DNA from: Alistipes sp.
GTDB taxonomy: Bacteria; Bacteroidota; Bacteroidia; Bacteroidales; Rikenellaceae
NCBI GenBank assembly: GCA_017559685.1
Contig: JAFYQY010000210.1
Coordinates: 1 to 14,842, forward strand
DNA length: 14,842 nt
Reading direction: 5' to 3'
The position numbers and the translations under genes were made by a program. Each line of letters opens with the position of its first letter. Position 1 is the stretch's first letter. Below are positions 6,554 to 14,624 of this stretch, one piece after another. The notes under the pieces are model-generated. The model ran no database searches, was not told the origin of the DNA, and was given only the letters and a program-made list of their open reading frames with translations.

Positions 6554-7918
6554 TTACTTGTTGAAGATGTGCTGTTTAATCCACGCCTTGAACTCACGAC
6601 CACGGTGCTGGTAGTTGTTGAAGAGGTCGAAACTTGCGCACGCAGGCGAAAGCAAAACTGTATCGCCCTTGCGAGCCGAGCGCACAACAGCCTCCATAGC
6701 CTCCTCGAATGTGTGGCACGAGATGATGTTCGGCACGATACCAGCGAACGACTTCTCGAGCTTCTCGTTATCCAAGCCCATACAGATGAGTGTGTGAACC
6801 TTGCTCTTTGCAAAGTCGTAGAGCGGGGTGTAGTCGTTACCCTTATCTGTTCCGCCAGCAACCCAAACGGTTGGGCGGGTCATACTCTCGAGTGCATACC
6901 ACGCCGAATCTACGTTGGTAGCCTTCGAGTCGTTGATATACTCGATGCCATCCTTCTCGCCAACAGGCTCGAGGCGGTGCTCGATAGCGGCAAAGTCGTA
7001 GAGCGACATCTCGATTTGCTCAGGTGCAACACCCGCAGCGAGGGTTGCCAAACCGGCAGCCATAGCGTTGTAGGTGTTGTGCTTGCCCTTGATTTTAAGG
7101 CGTGAGATATCGACCTTGAGCGACTGCTTGCCTACGGTAGCCACAAAGGTGCTCTCGTCGGTAGGGTAGGCGTCGCCCGCACCGCTTGCGATAGCGGCGT
7201 GCATCATAAATGGCAACTCTCGAGCCTTCGTGTCGTGCTTCTCGAGCTGCTCCAAGATGGTCTTATCGTCGGCACAATAGACAAAGTAGCTGTTAGAATT
7301 CTGATTCTGTGTGATTCGCATCTTCGACTGCGCATACTTCTCGAATGAGTAGTCGTAGCGGTCGAGGTGGTCAGGCGTGATGTTCATCAACACACCCACA
7401 TCGGCCTTGAACTTGAACATTCCGTCGAGTTGGAACGAACTCAACTCCAAGACGTACCAATCGTACTCGGCAGTAGCCACCGAGTAGGCGAACGACTCGC
7501 CGATATTACCTCCGAGTGCAACCTTCTGGCCGCTCTCCTCCATAATCTTGTAGATGAGCGAGGTGGTTGTGGTCTTGCCATTCGAACCTGTGATGCAGAT
7601 AGTCTTCGCCTTGCCCATATAGCGGCAAGCGAACTCCATCTCCGAGATTACAGGCACACCCTTCTCACGCAGAGCCTGCACGAGAGGCGCCTTGTCGGGA
7701 ATACCTGGCGACTTAATAACCTCCGAAGCGGTCAAGATGCGCTCCACCGAGTGACCTCCCTCCTCATACTCTACGCCCCATTCGTCGAGACGAGAGCGGT
7801 AGAGTGGTGAGATTTGCCCCATATCCGAGAGCAACACCTCGAAGCCCTGCTTCTTAGCGAGGATTGCCGAGCCGTAGCCGCTGATGCCTCCTCCGAGAAC
7901 TGCTATAAACTTTGCCAT
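6554..7918 (-). CDS. murD: UDP-N-acetylmuramoyl-L-alanine--D-glutamate ligase
   Basis: Cytoplasmic ATP-dependent ligase adding D-Glu to UDP-MurNAc-L-Ala. Of 454 residues, the N-terminal UDP-binding Rossmann domain starts with VLGGGISG (7-14). The central ATPase has the P-loop TGSNGKTTT (110-118), ELSSFQL (158-164), NITPDHLDRY (179-188) and Lys199, which aligns with the carbamylated lysine of the family. The C-terminal domain carries HRLE (314-317), NDSKATN (329-335) and SPACASFDLFNNYQHRG (424-440), the last typical of MurD rather than MurC or MurE. Length is normal. It starts two bases after the mraY stop, and the ATG at 7918 precedes the Rossmann strand with no room for a longer protein. All key residues appear intact. 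Confidence 0.97.
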   Translation of the reverse strand: MAKFIAVLGGGISGYGSAILAKKQGFEVLLSDMGQISPLYRSRLDEWGVEYEEGGHSVERILTASEVIKSPGIPDKAPLVQALREKGVPVISEMEFACRYMGKAKTICITGSNGKTTTTSLIYKIMEESGQKVALGGNIGESFAYSVATAEYDWYVLELSSFQLDGMFKFKADVGVLMNITPDHLDRYDYSFEKYAQSKMRITQNQNSNSYFVYCADDKTILEQLEKHDTKARELPFMMHAAIASGAGDAYPTDESTFVATVGKQSLKVDISRLKIKGKHNTYNAMAAGLATLAAGVAPEQIEMSLYDFAAIEHRLEPVGEKDGIEYINDSKATNVDSAWYALESMTRPTVWVAGGTDKGNDYTPLYDFAKSKVHTLICMGLDNEKLEKSFAGIVPNIISCHTFEEAMEAVVRSARKGDTVLLSPACASFDLFNNYQHRGREFKAWIKQHIFNK

Positions 7919-7920
7919 CG

Positions 7921-9165
7921 TTATCGAATTTTAAGAGTTCCAAGTGCAAGTGCCGCAAGGATAATCGAGACAATCATAAAGCGCATCATAATCTTTGTCT
8001 CGAAGAGTCCCTTCTTCTGGTAGTGGTGGTGGAGTGGCGACATCTTCAGCAGTCGACGTCCCTCGCCATACTTACGTTTTGTGTATTTGAAGTAGCCCAC
8101 CTGTACCATTACCGAGAGAGCCTCAGCAAGGAATACGCCACAGAGCAACGGCAGGAGCAACTCCTTGCGGATGCAGAGTGCAAATACTGCGACAATACCT
8201 CCGATTGTGAGCGAGCCTGTGTCGCCCATAAATATCTGTGCAGGGAACGAGTTGTACCACAAGAAGCCAATCAACGCACCCAACATTGCAGTACCGAAGA
8301 CCATCAACTCTCCACTATTCGGAATATACATAATATTGAGGTAGTCGGCATAGATGATGTTACCCGAGAGGTACGCCAATACAGCCAACACGCCTACGAT
8401 AGGAATCGACACTCCCGTCAGCAGGCCATCGAGACCGTCGGTGAGGTTTGCGCCATTCGATACGGCTGTGATGATAAAGATGGCAATCAAGACGTAGAGC
8501 ACCCACGCCAATGTGGTGTTGCCACCTGTGAGCCAGCTATAGTCGAACTCGTTATCCTTAACGAAAGGAATTGTAGTCTTTGTGGTCTTCATCTGCACCT
8601 CGCCAAGCTCGACCTTCTGCATCTGATCCTCGGGTTGAAGCTCGATTGTGTGCTCCACGCTCTGCTCTACGGGGATAGCCACACGCTCACGAATTACAAC
8701 ATCCTCCGAGAAGCACATCACGGTACCCACGATGAGACCCAAGCCCACCTGTCCTACAATCTTGAACTTGCCCTGCAAGCCCTCTTTGTTGTGACGGAAG
8801 ACCTTGATGTAGTCATCGAGGAAGCCGATAACACCACACCAGAGCGTTGCCACGAGCATAAGAATTGTGTAGATGTTGTCCAAACGTGCAAAGAGCAATA
8901 CAGGAACAACAATAGCGCAGATGATGATAATGCCACCCATAGTAGGTGTGCCCTTCTTCTCCAACTGTCCCTGCAAACCGAGGTCACGGATGCTCTCGCC
9001 AATCTGGTGGCGCTGCAGAGTCTTGATAATGCTCTTGCCGAAGAATATCACAATCAACAGAGCGGTAACGACAGCCATAACAGAGCGGAAGCTCAAATAG
9101 TGCATCATTCCCGCACCTGGGATGTCGAAAAAGTTGTTTAGGTAGTCAAAAAGATGATATAACAT
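7921..9165 (-). CDS. mraY: Phospho-N-acetylmuramoyl-pentapeptide transferase
   Basis: Inner-membrane enzyme that transfers phospho-MurNAc-pentapeptide from UDP to undecaprenyl phosphate, forming lipid I. The 414-residue chain contains the family motifs: KKGTPTMGG (70-78), the LDDYIK pair Asp117-Asp118, [12 protein letters not shown] (237-248) with Asp243 and Asp246, FMGDTGSL (312-319) with Asp315, and the HHHYQKKG loop (379-386). It is about 50 residues longer than E. coli MraY. The extra length is a polar, Glu/Gln/Thr/Val-rich, non-hydrophobic insert at about 155-210, probably an enlarged extracytoplasmic loop; as far as I recall, similar inserts occur in other Bacteroidota MraY proteins. 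A 58-bp gap with a heptamer array separates it from murE, the largest gap in this operon. Confidence 0.97.
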   Translation of the reverse strand: MLYHLFDYLNNFFDIPGAGMMHYLSFRSVMAVVTALLIVIFFGKSIIKTLQRHQIGESIRDLGLQGQLEKKGTPTMGGIIIICAIVVPVLLFARLDNIYTILMLVATLWCGVIGFLDDYIKVFRHNKEGLQGKFKIVGQVGLGLIVGTVMCFSEDVVIRERVAIPVEQSVEHTIELQPEDQMQKVELGEVQMKTTKTTIPFVKDNEFDYSWLTGGNTTLAWVLYVLIAIFIITAVSNGANLTDGLDGLLTGVSIPIVGVLAVLAYLSGNIIYADYLNIMYIPNSGELMVFGTAMLGALIGFLWYNSFPAQIFMGDTGSLTIGGIVAVFALCIRKELLLPLLCGVFLAEALSVMVQVGYFKYTKRKYGEGRRLLKMSPLHHHYQKKGLFETKIMMRFMIVSIILAALALGTLKIR

Positions 9166-9174
9166 AACTTAAAT

Positions 9175-9202
9175 GCAAAATTCAAAATTAAAAGTTCAAA
9201 AT
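9175..9202. repeat. Heptamer tandem array, unit TCAAAAT, between murE and mraY
   Basis: Four 7-bp units: GCAAAAT, TCAAAAT, TAAAAGT, TCAAAAT. The array fills half of the 58-bp gap between the murE stop and the mraY start and so lies inside the operon transcript, close upstream of the mraY start codon. Period and copy number match the arrays at 103-137 and 4847-4874. The repeat also creates a TAATTTTG on the minus strand (9183-9190), which resembles a -7 promoter element but has no partner at the right distance. Confidence 0.75.
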
Positions 9203-9223
9203 CAACAGCGAGTGTCGGTGGAG

Positions 9224-10681
9224 TTATCGGTTAAACTTTTGAAACCACTCCTTCACGATGGCTTTGTCGTTGAAAGGCAACTTCTCGGTGCCGACAATCT
9301 GGTAATCCTCGTGTCCCTTGCCTGCAAGCAGGATTATGTCTCGAGGCTCAGCCAACATCACAGCAGTCTTGATAGCTTCGTGGCGGTCGGCAATTTTGAG
9401 GTACTTATTGCCCGCCTCGACACCCTCCTCCATCTCACGGAGAATCTGCTCGGGGTCTTCAGAACGTGGGTTGTCCGACGTAAAGATTGCGATATCGCCC
9501 ATCTTCGATGCCATACCACCCATCACAGGGCGCTTGGTCTTATCTCTGTCGCCACCGCAACCACAGACAACGATAAGTCGCTGACCGTCGGTGCGCAACT
9601 CGTCGATTGTGTTGATGATATTCTCGAGTGCGTCAGGCGTGTGGGCAAAGTCCACAATTGCGGTTGTTCCATCCTTCGCCAATACCGTCTCGAAACGACC
9701 GCTTACAGGGTGCAACATACTCAAGTGGGTGAGAACCTCCTCCTTGTCGAAGCCGAGCAAGAGGGCTGCACCATATACGGTGAGCAGGTTGTAGGCGTTG
9801 AATCGTCCGATGAACTGCACCCACACCTCTCTATCGTCGATGCGCAACTCCATACCCTCGGCCATCATCTCGATAACCTTGGCACGGAAGTTTGCCATTC
9901 TCTGCAACGAGAGAGTGTGGCGTGAAGCCTTCGTATTTTGCAACATCACCTCGCCATTTCTGTCGTCGCAGTTCACCAATGCAAATGCCGACTTTGGAAG
10001 TGCGTCGAAGAACGACTTCTTGGCACGGATATACTCGGCAAAGGTCTTGTGGTAGTCGAGGTGCTCGTGCGTGATATTCGTGAAGAGTCCACCCACAAAG
10101 CGTAGGCCGTGGATGCGCTGTTGCACTATGGCGTGCGACGAGCACTCCATAAAGCAGTATTCGCACCCCTCATCCACCATCTCTCGCATCATTGCATTGA
10201 GACGAATCGCATCGGGAGTGGTGTGAGTCGAAACAATCTCCTTCTCGCCAACCTTGTAGACTACGGTCGAGATAAGTCCCGCCTTGTGTCCCAACGACTG
10301 CACGAGGTCGTAGAGGAGCGTAGCGATAGTGGTCTTGCCATTTGTGCCGGTCACGCCCACAACCTTCAACTCGTGCGAAGGGTTGCCGTAGTAGTTCGAT
10401 GCGATAGTGCCCATTGCGAGGTTGGTATCCTCAACCACTACGAATGTAGCATCGCTCTCGGCCACATCCTCGGGGATGTGCTCGCAGACGATAACCGAAG
10501 CACCACCCTCGATAGCCTTGCCGATAAAGTTGTGTCCATCGACCACCGTACCCGCCACCGCAAAGAAGCAACAGCCACTATTTACGGTGCGAGAGTCGTA
10601 GGTTAGCCCCGAAACCTCAATTTCGGCGCACCCCTTCAACTCGGCGTATGTAACACCCTTGAGTAACTCTTTTAGTATCAT
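9224..10681 (-). CDS. murE: UDP-MurNAc-tripeptide synthetase, meso-DAP adding
   Basis: Cytoplasmic ligase that adds the third amino acid of the stem peptide. Of 485 residues, the N-terminal domain has the GLTYDSR signature (25-31). The ATPase centre has TGTNGKTT (111-118), STHTTPDAIR (151-160), ECSSHA (179-184) and NITHEHLDYH (202-211), followed by the carbamylated-lysine region around Lys221/Lys222. The C-terminal domain contains HPVSGRFE (324-331), GCGGDRDKTKRP (374-385), DNPRSEDP (403-410) and LAGKGHEDYQ (452-461). The DNPR motif is the known determinant for meso-diaminopimelate rather than lysine. Length is normal. Its ATG overlaps the ftsI stop by four bases (ATGA), which suggests translational coupling. 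Confidence 0.97.
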   Translation of the reverse strand: MILKELLKGVTYAELKGCAEIEVSGLTYDSRTVNSGCCFFAVAGTVVDGHNFIGKAIEGGASVIVCEHIPEDVAESDATFVVVEDTNLAMGTIASNYYGNPSHELKVVGVTGTNGKTTIATLLYDLVQSLGHKAGLISTVVYKVGEKEIVSTHTTPDAIRLNAMMREMVDEGCEYCFMECSSHAIVQQRIHGLRFVGGLFTNITHEHLDYHKTFAEYIRAKKSFFDALPKSAFALVNCDDRNGEVMLQNTKASRHTLSLQRMANFRAKVIEMMAEGMELRIDDREVWVQFIGRFNAYNLLTVYGAALLLGFDKEEVLTHLSMLHPVSGRFETVLAKDGTTAIVDFAHTPDALENIINTIDELRTDGQRLIVVCGCGGDRDKTKRPVMGGMASKMGDIAIFTSDNPRSEDPEQILREMEEGVEAGNKYLKIADRHEAIKTAVMLAEPRDIILLAGKGHEDYQIVGTEKLPFNDKAIVKEWFQKFNR

Positions 10682-12948
10682 TTAAGTGTAATTGTTATTT
10701 TTTGTCCAACTTTGTTTACTGCGCTCTTTGGGGTTATGCTCTGCTTCTCGACCCTGCCCTGGCCGATAACCTCCACCGTTAAACCGCAGTTCTCGAGCAG
10801 GAAGAGTGCATCGTCGAGACCCATACCCACTACGTTTGGCACTGTACGCTCGGTAATACCCATTGGCGATACCGTCAAGCTCTTGCCATCCTTTGCGCTC
10901 TCGCTCTTGCCCCAACCGCTCTTGCTGTTCGAGGTCATAGGTGCGCCATACTCGTCGGCTACCGCTCGCATCTTCTCGATATTGCCATCCTTGATCTCCG
11001 TTGCGAAGCTATGAGTCTGGGTTGTAACCTCCTTAGCGTAGTTTAGATCACGATTGTAGAGGTATGTCGCAATGCGCTTCTGCACAGGGCCTGTCAAGCC
11101 CGCACCATAGTACTTCTTACCCGCTTGACGCTTCGTGAAGATAGCGGTCATAATCGTGTAGCGAGGTTTGTCGGCAGGGAAGTAGGTGACCATCGAGCCG
11201 TAGTAGTAGCCGTCGCCCTTTCTGTACACCTGACCATTTATTACCGACTCAACCTGCGCAGTACCCGTCTTCGAGCCACTGCTGAATGGACAGACCTTCT
11301 CGCCGAAATACTCCTTGGCAGTACCCACTCTCGAGACATCCTCCAAGAACGAACGGAGCGTATCGAGTGTTCGCTTCGAGCAAATCTGCTCCTTGAGAAC
11401 AACGGTCTCGGCCTCGCTCACCACCTTGCCATCACGCTCGGTGCGGAGTATAAGTCGTGGCGCAACCATCTTTCCGTTGTTTGCCACGGCGTTGTAGATG
11501 GCTATAGTGTGTAACGGAGTAACCTCCAAGCCGTAGCCGTACGCCATATTTACCAGAGCGTTGTACTTCGAAGGGTGCTTGTGGTCGAGCGAGTGCAATG
11601 GCTTGCATTGTGCGCCAAACTTCTCCAAACCAATCTTCTTGTCGATAAGAAGTCCCTTACAAAAGTCGGAGAAGAGTATAGGGTTGCTCTTAAATTTCTC
11701 GTATACAGCTCTCGTGAAGTAGACGTTTGCCGACTCGGCAAATGCGGTGCGCATATCGAGCACACCACCCGTGCTCTCGCCAATTCGGTGCGAGTCGGTC
11801 ACTCGGGCATTTGTCTGAGCACCACCCACAGCCACCGTAGCGCCGAGTCCCGAGTGGTACTTCTGTGATGTAGGTACTCCGTGCTCGAGTAGCGCCATAG
11901 CCGAAATAAGTTTGAAGGTCGAGCCTGGGTTTACGGGAATACCTATAGCGTAGTTCTGCACCTCGACGCACTCCTGACCTTCACGCTTGAGGTTTGCCAT
12001 AGCCAAGATGTCGCCCGTCGAACACTCCATAACGATGGATGTTCCCCACTCGGCATTCTCGCCTAACAACTGCTCACGTAGTGCGTTGTCGGCCACATCC
12101 TGCACATTCACATCGAGCGTAGTCACGACGTCGTAACCATTCTGTGCCTCGATGTTGTTCTTGTCGGGTACTCGAGTCTTGAATTGGTTTGTGATGCGCT
12201 GTGTGAGCTGGCGACCGTCACGCCCCGCCAACGTATCTCGGTAGGCCGACTCGACGCCGTAGGCACGGTGGTGCTCCAAGCGACCGATTGTGCGCAGGGC
12301 GAGATTTCCGTGCGGATAGACACGGTAGTCACGCTCCTCGGTGGTGTAGGTCTGACCCTTGCTCAAGAGTGGCACCTTCTTGATGATTGCCCACTCATTG
12401 GCATCCACATCACGGAATATGCGGAGGTTACGAGCACCCTTGTTTACGGTTGTTGTCAAGACGGTGTCGTATATTGTCTCCTTCATAAATAGCCACTTTC
12501 TTCTCTCACGAGGCACAACCTTGCTATCGTATTTGATAAACTTTCGGTTGTTGTCGATAAGCACCTTGTAGTATTCGTCGGCGCCCTTGTCACCCAAGCA
12601 GTCGGCCAACGTCTGCGCCAAAATCTCCGCCTCCTTGTTGTAGGCCTTCTGTCCCATTTTTCTGAATCGGTCGCAGCCAAAGTCGATGCGTACGGTTGTG
12701 CGGGTTATCGATGTTGCCAACACATCGCCATTGCGGGAGTAGATAGTGCCACGATGAGCCAACTCCTTCTGTGGTACCAGGAAGAAGTTGTCTCGCAATT
12801 TCTCGAAATCCTTCTCTAACTTATCGTCGCCGAAGATGAGCACGACAATATGGAACAAGAAGTATACTACCAACAATATGAATATAATGTGTAGTATCTT
12901 AATGCGTAGTGCAATATCTTTTTTCTGTTCGTGTCGTTGCTCCTCCAT
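10678..12948 (-). CDS. ftsI: Penicillin-binding protein 3 (FtsI) with C-terminal PASTA domain
   Basis: Class B PBP that cross-links septal peptidoglycan with FtsW. The 756-residue protein has a basic cytoplasmic start, one membrane helix (about 18-39), a pedestal domain beginning with HRGTIYSRNGDVLA (65-78), and a transpeptidase domain at about 300-630. Catalytic motifs are S343-TF-K346, S406-A-N408 and K560-T-G562. A low-complexity Ser/Lys/Gly linker (about 665-697) leads to one PASTA domain (702-755) that ends the protein. PASTA-bearing division PBPs are well known in Gram-positives and also occur in Bacteroidota; E. coli FtsI lacks it. Length is in range for the phylum. It lies 16 bp after ftsL and overlaps murE by four bases. 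The start is supported by the short basic stretch before the anchor helix. Confidence 0.96.
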   Translation of the reverse strand: MEEQRHEQKKDIALRIKILHIIFILLVVYFLFHIVVLIFGDDKLEKDFEKLRDNFFLVPQKELAHRGTIYSRNGDVLATSITRTTVRIDFGCDRFRKMGQKAYNKEAEILAQTLADCLGDKGADEYYKVLIDNNRKFIKYDSKVVPRERRKWLFMKETIYDTVLTTTVNKGARNLRIFRDVDANEWAIIKKVPLLSKGQTYTTEERDYRVYPHGNLALRTIGRLEHHRAYGVESAYRDTLAGRDGRQLTQRITNQFKTRVPDKNNIEAQNGYDVVTTLDVNVQDVADNALREQLLGENAEWGTSIVMECSTGDILAMANLKREGQECVEVQNYAIGIPVNPGSTFKLISAMALLEHGVPTSQKYHSGLGATVAVGGAQTNARVTDSHRIGESTGGVLDMRTAFAESANVYFTRAVYEKFKSNPILFSDFCKGLLIDKKIGLEKFGAQCKPLHSLDHKHPSKYNALVNMAYGYGLEVTPLHTIAIYNAVANNGKMVAPRLILRTERDGKVVSEAETVVLKEQICSKRTLDTLRSFLEDVSRVGTAKEYFGEKVCPFSSGSKTGTAQVESVINGQVYRKGDGYYYGSMVTYFPADKPRYTIMTAIFTKRQAGKKYYGAGLTGPVQKRIATYLYNRDLNYAKEVTTQTHSFATEIKDGNIEKMRAVADEYGAPMTSNSKSGWGKSESAKDGKSLTVSPMGITERTVPNVVGMGLDDALFLLENCGLTVEVIGQGRVEKQSITPKSAVNKVGQKITITLK

Positions 12949-12964
12949 AGTGCTGTCTGTGCTG

Positions 12965-13474
12965 TTATTTCAAAACTATCGGTGTAGTTGTAGGGTCGCC
13001 CAAGTCGATACCTCTCTCCTTGAGCTTGTTGAGAATTGCCGAATGCGATGAGTTGTTTGTACACTCCTCCGATGTGCGAATAGCCTTCTCCTTCAATAGG
13101 TCGACCTCTGTTCGAAGCTTGCTGCAGTGCAGATCACGCTGGAACGAGACGAACATCAAGAAGATGCTCGCCAAGAAGATTACGCACAAGAGCGCCAAGA
13201 GGTTGTAGAATCGGTTTGCCTCCTCGGCAAGCAGAATATCGCCCGTCAGGAAGACCTCAATCTTCGACCAAAGTCCCTTTTTGCGTTTTGGAGCCTCCTT
13301 GGCAGTCGCCTCTGCGCTATCCTCGGTGGAGAGTTCCTCTCGCTCGGTGTTTTTCTCGCCGGTATATGTACGCCTTATCTCGGTACGCATAGTCTGGCGT
13401 AGCGCCTCACGACCTGTACGCTCTGTAGCCTCCTGATTGTCGAGGATATTATCGTTGTTCTCGTACTCTGTCAT
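12965..13474 (-). CDS. ftsL: FtsL-like division protein (Bacteroidota type)
   Basis: Small bitopic protein between rsmH and ftsI, the standard ftsL position. The 169-residue chain has a long, highly charged cytoplasmic part (1-88, many Glu, Arg and Thr), one membrane helix (about 89-110), and a short extracytoplasmic coiled-coil-like region (about 113-155). A conserved-looking end, ILNKLKERGIDLGDPTTTP (147-165), recalls the Bacteroidota FtsL family pattern. In known divisomes FtsL, with its partner DivIC/FtsB, activates FtsW-FtsI. FtsL proteins are poorly conserved, so the call rests on topology, position and this tail. The cytoplasmic part seems longer than usual. A later Met29 is possible as a start, but the ATG at 13474, four bases after the rsmH stop, fits the tight spacing of the operon better. 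Confidence 0.85.
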   Translation of the reverse strand: MTEYENNDNILDNQEATERTGREALRQTMRTEIRRTYTGEKNTEREELSTEDSAEATAKEAPKRKKGLWSKIEVFLTGDILLAEEANRFYNLLALLCVIFLASIFLMFVSFQRDLHCSKLRTEVDLLKEKAIRTSEECTNNSSHSAILNKLKERGIDLGDPTTTPIVLK

Positions 13475-13478
13475 AGTG

Positions 13479-14381
13479 CTACAACTTTATCGCTGCACGC
13501 AACTTTGCCGAGCGTGAGCGTGAATTAGCCTCCAACTCCTCGTCGGAAGGGACAATCGGCTTGCGGGTTACAATCTCGAACGGAGTGGTGGCACGACCGA
13601 AGAAATCCTTCTCGATCTTGCCCTCGAAGTTGCCACTACGCATAAAATTCTTCACAAGGCGATCCTCCAACGAGTGGTAGGAGATTACTACCAAGCGACC
13701 ACCTGGGCGCAACACCTTCAACGCCTGCTCCAACGCCATCTTCAGAGCCTCCATCTCGCCATTGACCTCTATGCGCAACGCCTGGAAGAGCTTTGTGAGA
13801 AACTTCGACTCGTCCTTCTTTGGGGTGCAAGGTGCCACCGCCTTGACAAGCTGCGCTGTGGTCTTAATCTCCTCGTTAGCTCTTGCACGAGCGATGCACG
13901 AAGCGATCTTCCACGTTGTGTCCAACTCGCCATACTGCGAGAATATCGAGGCCAACTCCTCCTCCGAGTAGTTGTTTACGATGTCGGCAGCGGTACGACC
14001 GCCACGCTGATTCATTCGCATATCGAGCGGAGCATCACCTCGGAACGAGAAACCACGCTCCTTAGCGTCGAAGTGGTGCGACGAAACACCCAAGTCTGCC
14101 AAAATACCATCCACCTCGGTCACGCCACGCAGACGCAGAGCCGAACGCAGAAAGCGGAAGTTGCTCTCTACGAAGTGGAAATGCTCGTCGTCGGGAGCAT
14201 TTGCTAACGTATCCCTATCTTGATCGAAGGAGTACAAGGCTCCACCCTCGCCCAAATCTTGAAGTATTCGGCGAGTGTGACCTCCACCTCCGAAGGTCAA
14301 ATCGGCATAGGTTCCGTCACTCTTGATATCGAGCAGTTCGATAGACTCTTCGAGCAGGACAGGTGTGTGATATGATGACAT
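13479..14381 (-). CDS. rsmH: 16S rRNA (cytosine-1402-N4)-methyltransferase RsmH (MraW)
   Basis: S-adenosylmethionine-dependent enzyme that methylates N4 of C1402 in the ribosomal decoding centre; by long-standing synteny it opens dcw clusters. The 300-residue protein is of normal length. It shows the family start YHTPVLLEESIELL (4-17), the cofactor loop LTFGGGGHTRRIL (28-40), DGILADLGVSSHHFD (91-105), the PLDMRM segment (118-123), ISYHSLEDR (233-241) and the C-terminal NSRSRSAKLR (286-295). It is the first gene of the minus-strand operon, directly behind a good promoter. mraZ, normally the gene just before it, is not present within the 461 bases to the window edge. Confidence 0.97.
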   Translation of the reverse strand: MSSYHTPVLLEESIELLDIKSDGTYADLTFGGGGHTRRILQDLGEGGALYSFDQDRDTLANAPDDEHFHFVESNFRFLRSALRLRGVTEVDGILADLGVSSHHFDAKERGFSFRGDAPLDMRMNQRGGRTAADIVNNYSEEELASIFSQYGELDTTWKIASCIARARANEEIKTTAQLVKAVAPCTPKKDESKFLTKLFQALRIEVNGEMEALKMALEQALKVLRPGGRLVVISYHSLEDRLVKNFMRSGNFEGKIEKDFFGRATTPFEIVTRKPIVPSDEELEANSRSRSAKLRAAIKL

Positions 14382-14385
14382 ACTT

Positions 14386-14407
14386 TGGCAATATTAATAT
14401 ATTGCCA
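14386..14407. promoter_or_regulatory. Perfect 22-bp palindrome between promoter and rsmH start
   Basis: TGGCAATAT (14386-14394) and its exact complement ATATTGCCA (14399-14407) flank a four-base centre TAAT. It abuts the -7 element (14408-14415) on one side and stops four bases before the rsmH ATG on the other. With transcription expected to start a few bases beyond the -7 element, the upstream arm would straddle the start site. This suits a double-stranded operator better than an RNA hairpin, though a 5'-end hairpin remains possible if transcription starts at the edge of the arm. The palindrome is directly visible; its role is inferred. Confidence 0.6.
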
Positions 14408-14438
14408 CAAAGGTAGCGAATTTTGTTGTAAAGTGAAA
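14408..14438 (-). promoter_or_regulatory. Promoter of the rsmH/dcw operon
   Basis: On the minus strand TACCTTTG (14415-14408) is a full match to the Bacteroidota -7 consensus TAnnTTTG. A TTTC (14438-14435), one mismatch to the -33 TTTG, lies 19 bp upstream, which is the expected spacing. The predicted transcript would have a 5' UTR of about 20 bases before the rsmH ATG. Confidence 0.8.
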
Positions 14439-14588
14439 TAGTTTGTTTTATGATTTTTCGCTTTTCTTAACTTTTTTGTTCGTATATATTAAAATTTTTA
14501 AATAATTACAAATTGAAACCATTTTTGGCCATTTTGTTTAATATTTTAACCTATTTGTTGAAAATTTGTGAAAAAACAACATAAAATA
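14416..14588. other. AT-rich divergent intergenic region
   Basis: This stretch between two divergent promoters is strongly AT-rich, with many A and T tracts (for example 14454-14511 and 14571-14576). I see no gene, RNA fold or repeat in it beyond short chance palindromes. The A/T tracts could bend DNA or act as UP-like elements for either promoter. Confidence 0.5.
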
Positions 14589-14620
14589 TTTGTAGATAAT
14601 AAAAAATTGGCGTACCTTTG
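14589..14620 (+). promoter_or_regulatory. Promoter of the predicted small RNA
   Basis: TTTG (14589-14592), 20 bp of AT-rich spacer, then TACCTTTG (14613-14620): a full match to both elements of the Bacteroidota primary sigma consensus at ideal spacing. It faces away from rsmH. No coding start follows before the terminator at 14676-14718, so its product in this window would be non-coding. Confidence 0.85.
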
Positions 14621-14624
14621 TACT

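Noticed and set aside
7912..9141. Long open frame (409 codons) antisense to mraY; similar long antisense frames opposite mreC (297-1229), rodA (3611-4423) and murE (9173-9925)
   Set aside because: They mirror confidently identified genes, have skewed His/Arg/Glu/Leu-rich composition without recognisable domains or plausible start context, and are explained by the rarity of TTA, CTA and TCA codons in the real genes.
9183..9190. TAATTTTG on the minus strand as an internal promoter for mraY
   Set aside because: It matches the -7 consensus only because of the TCAAAAT repeat, and no TTTG-like -33 element lies 19-21 bp upstream.
12944..13478. Identical AGCACTATG context at the starts of ftsL and ftsI
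   Set aside because: Nine bases including the start codon; too short to separate from chance or a general initiation preference.
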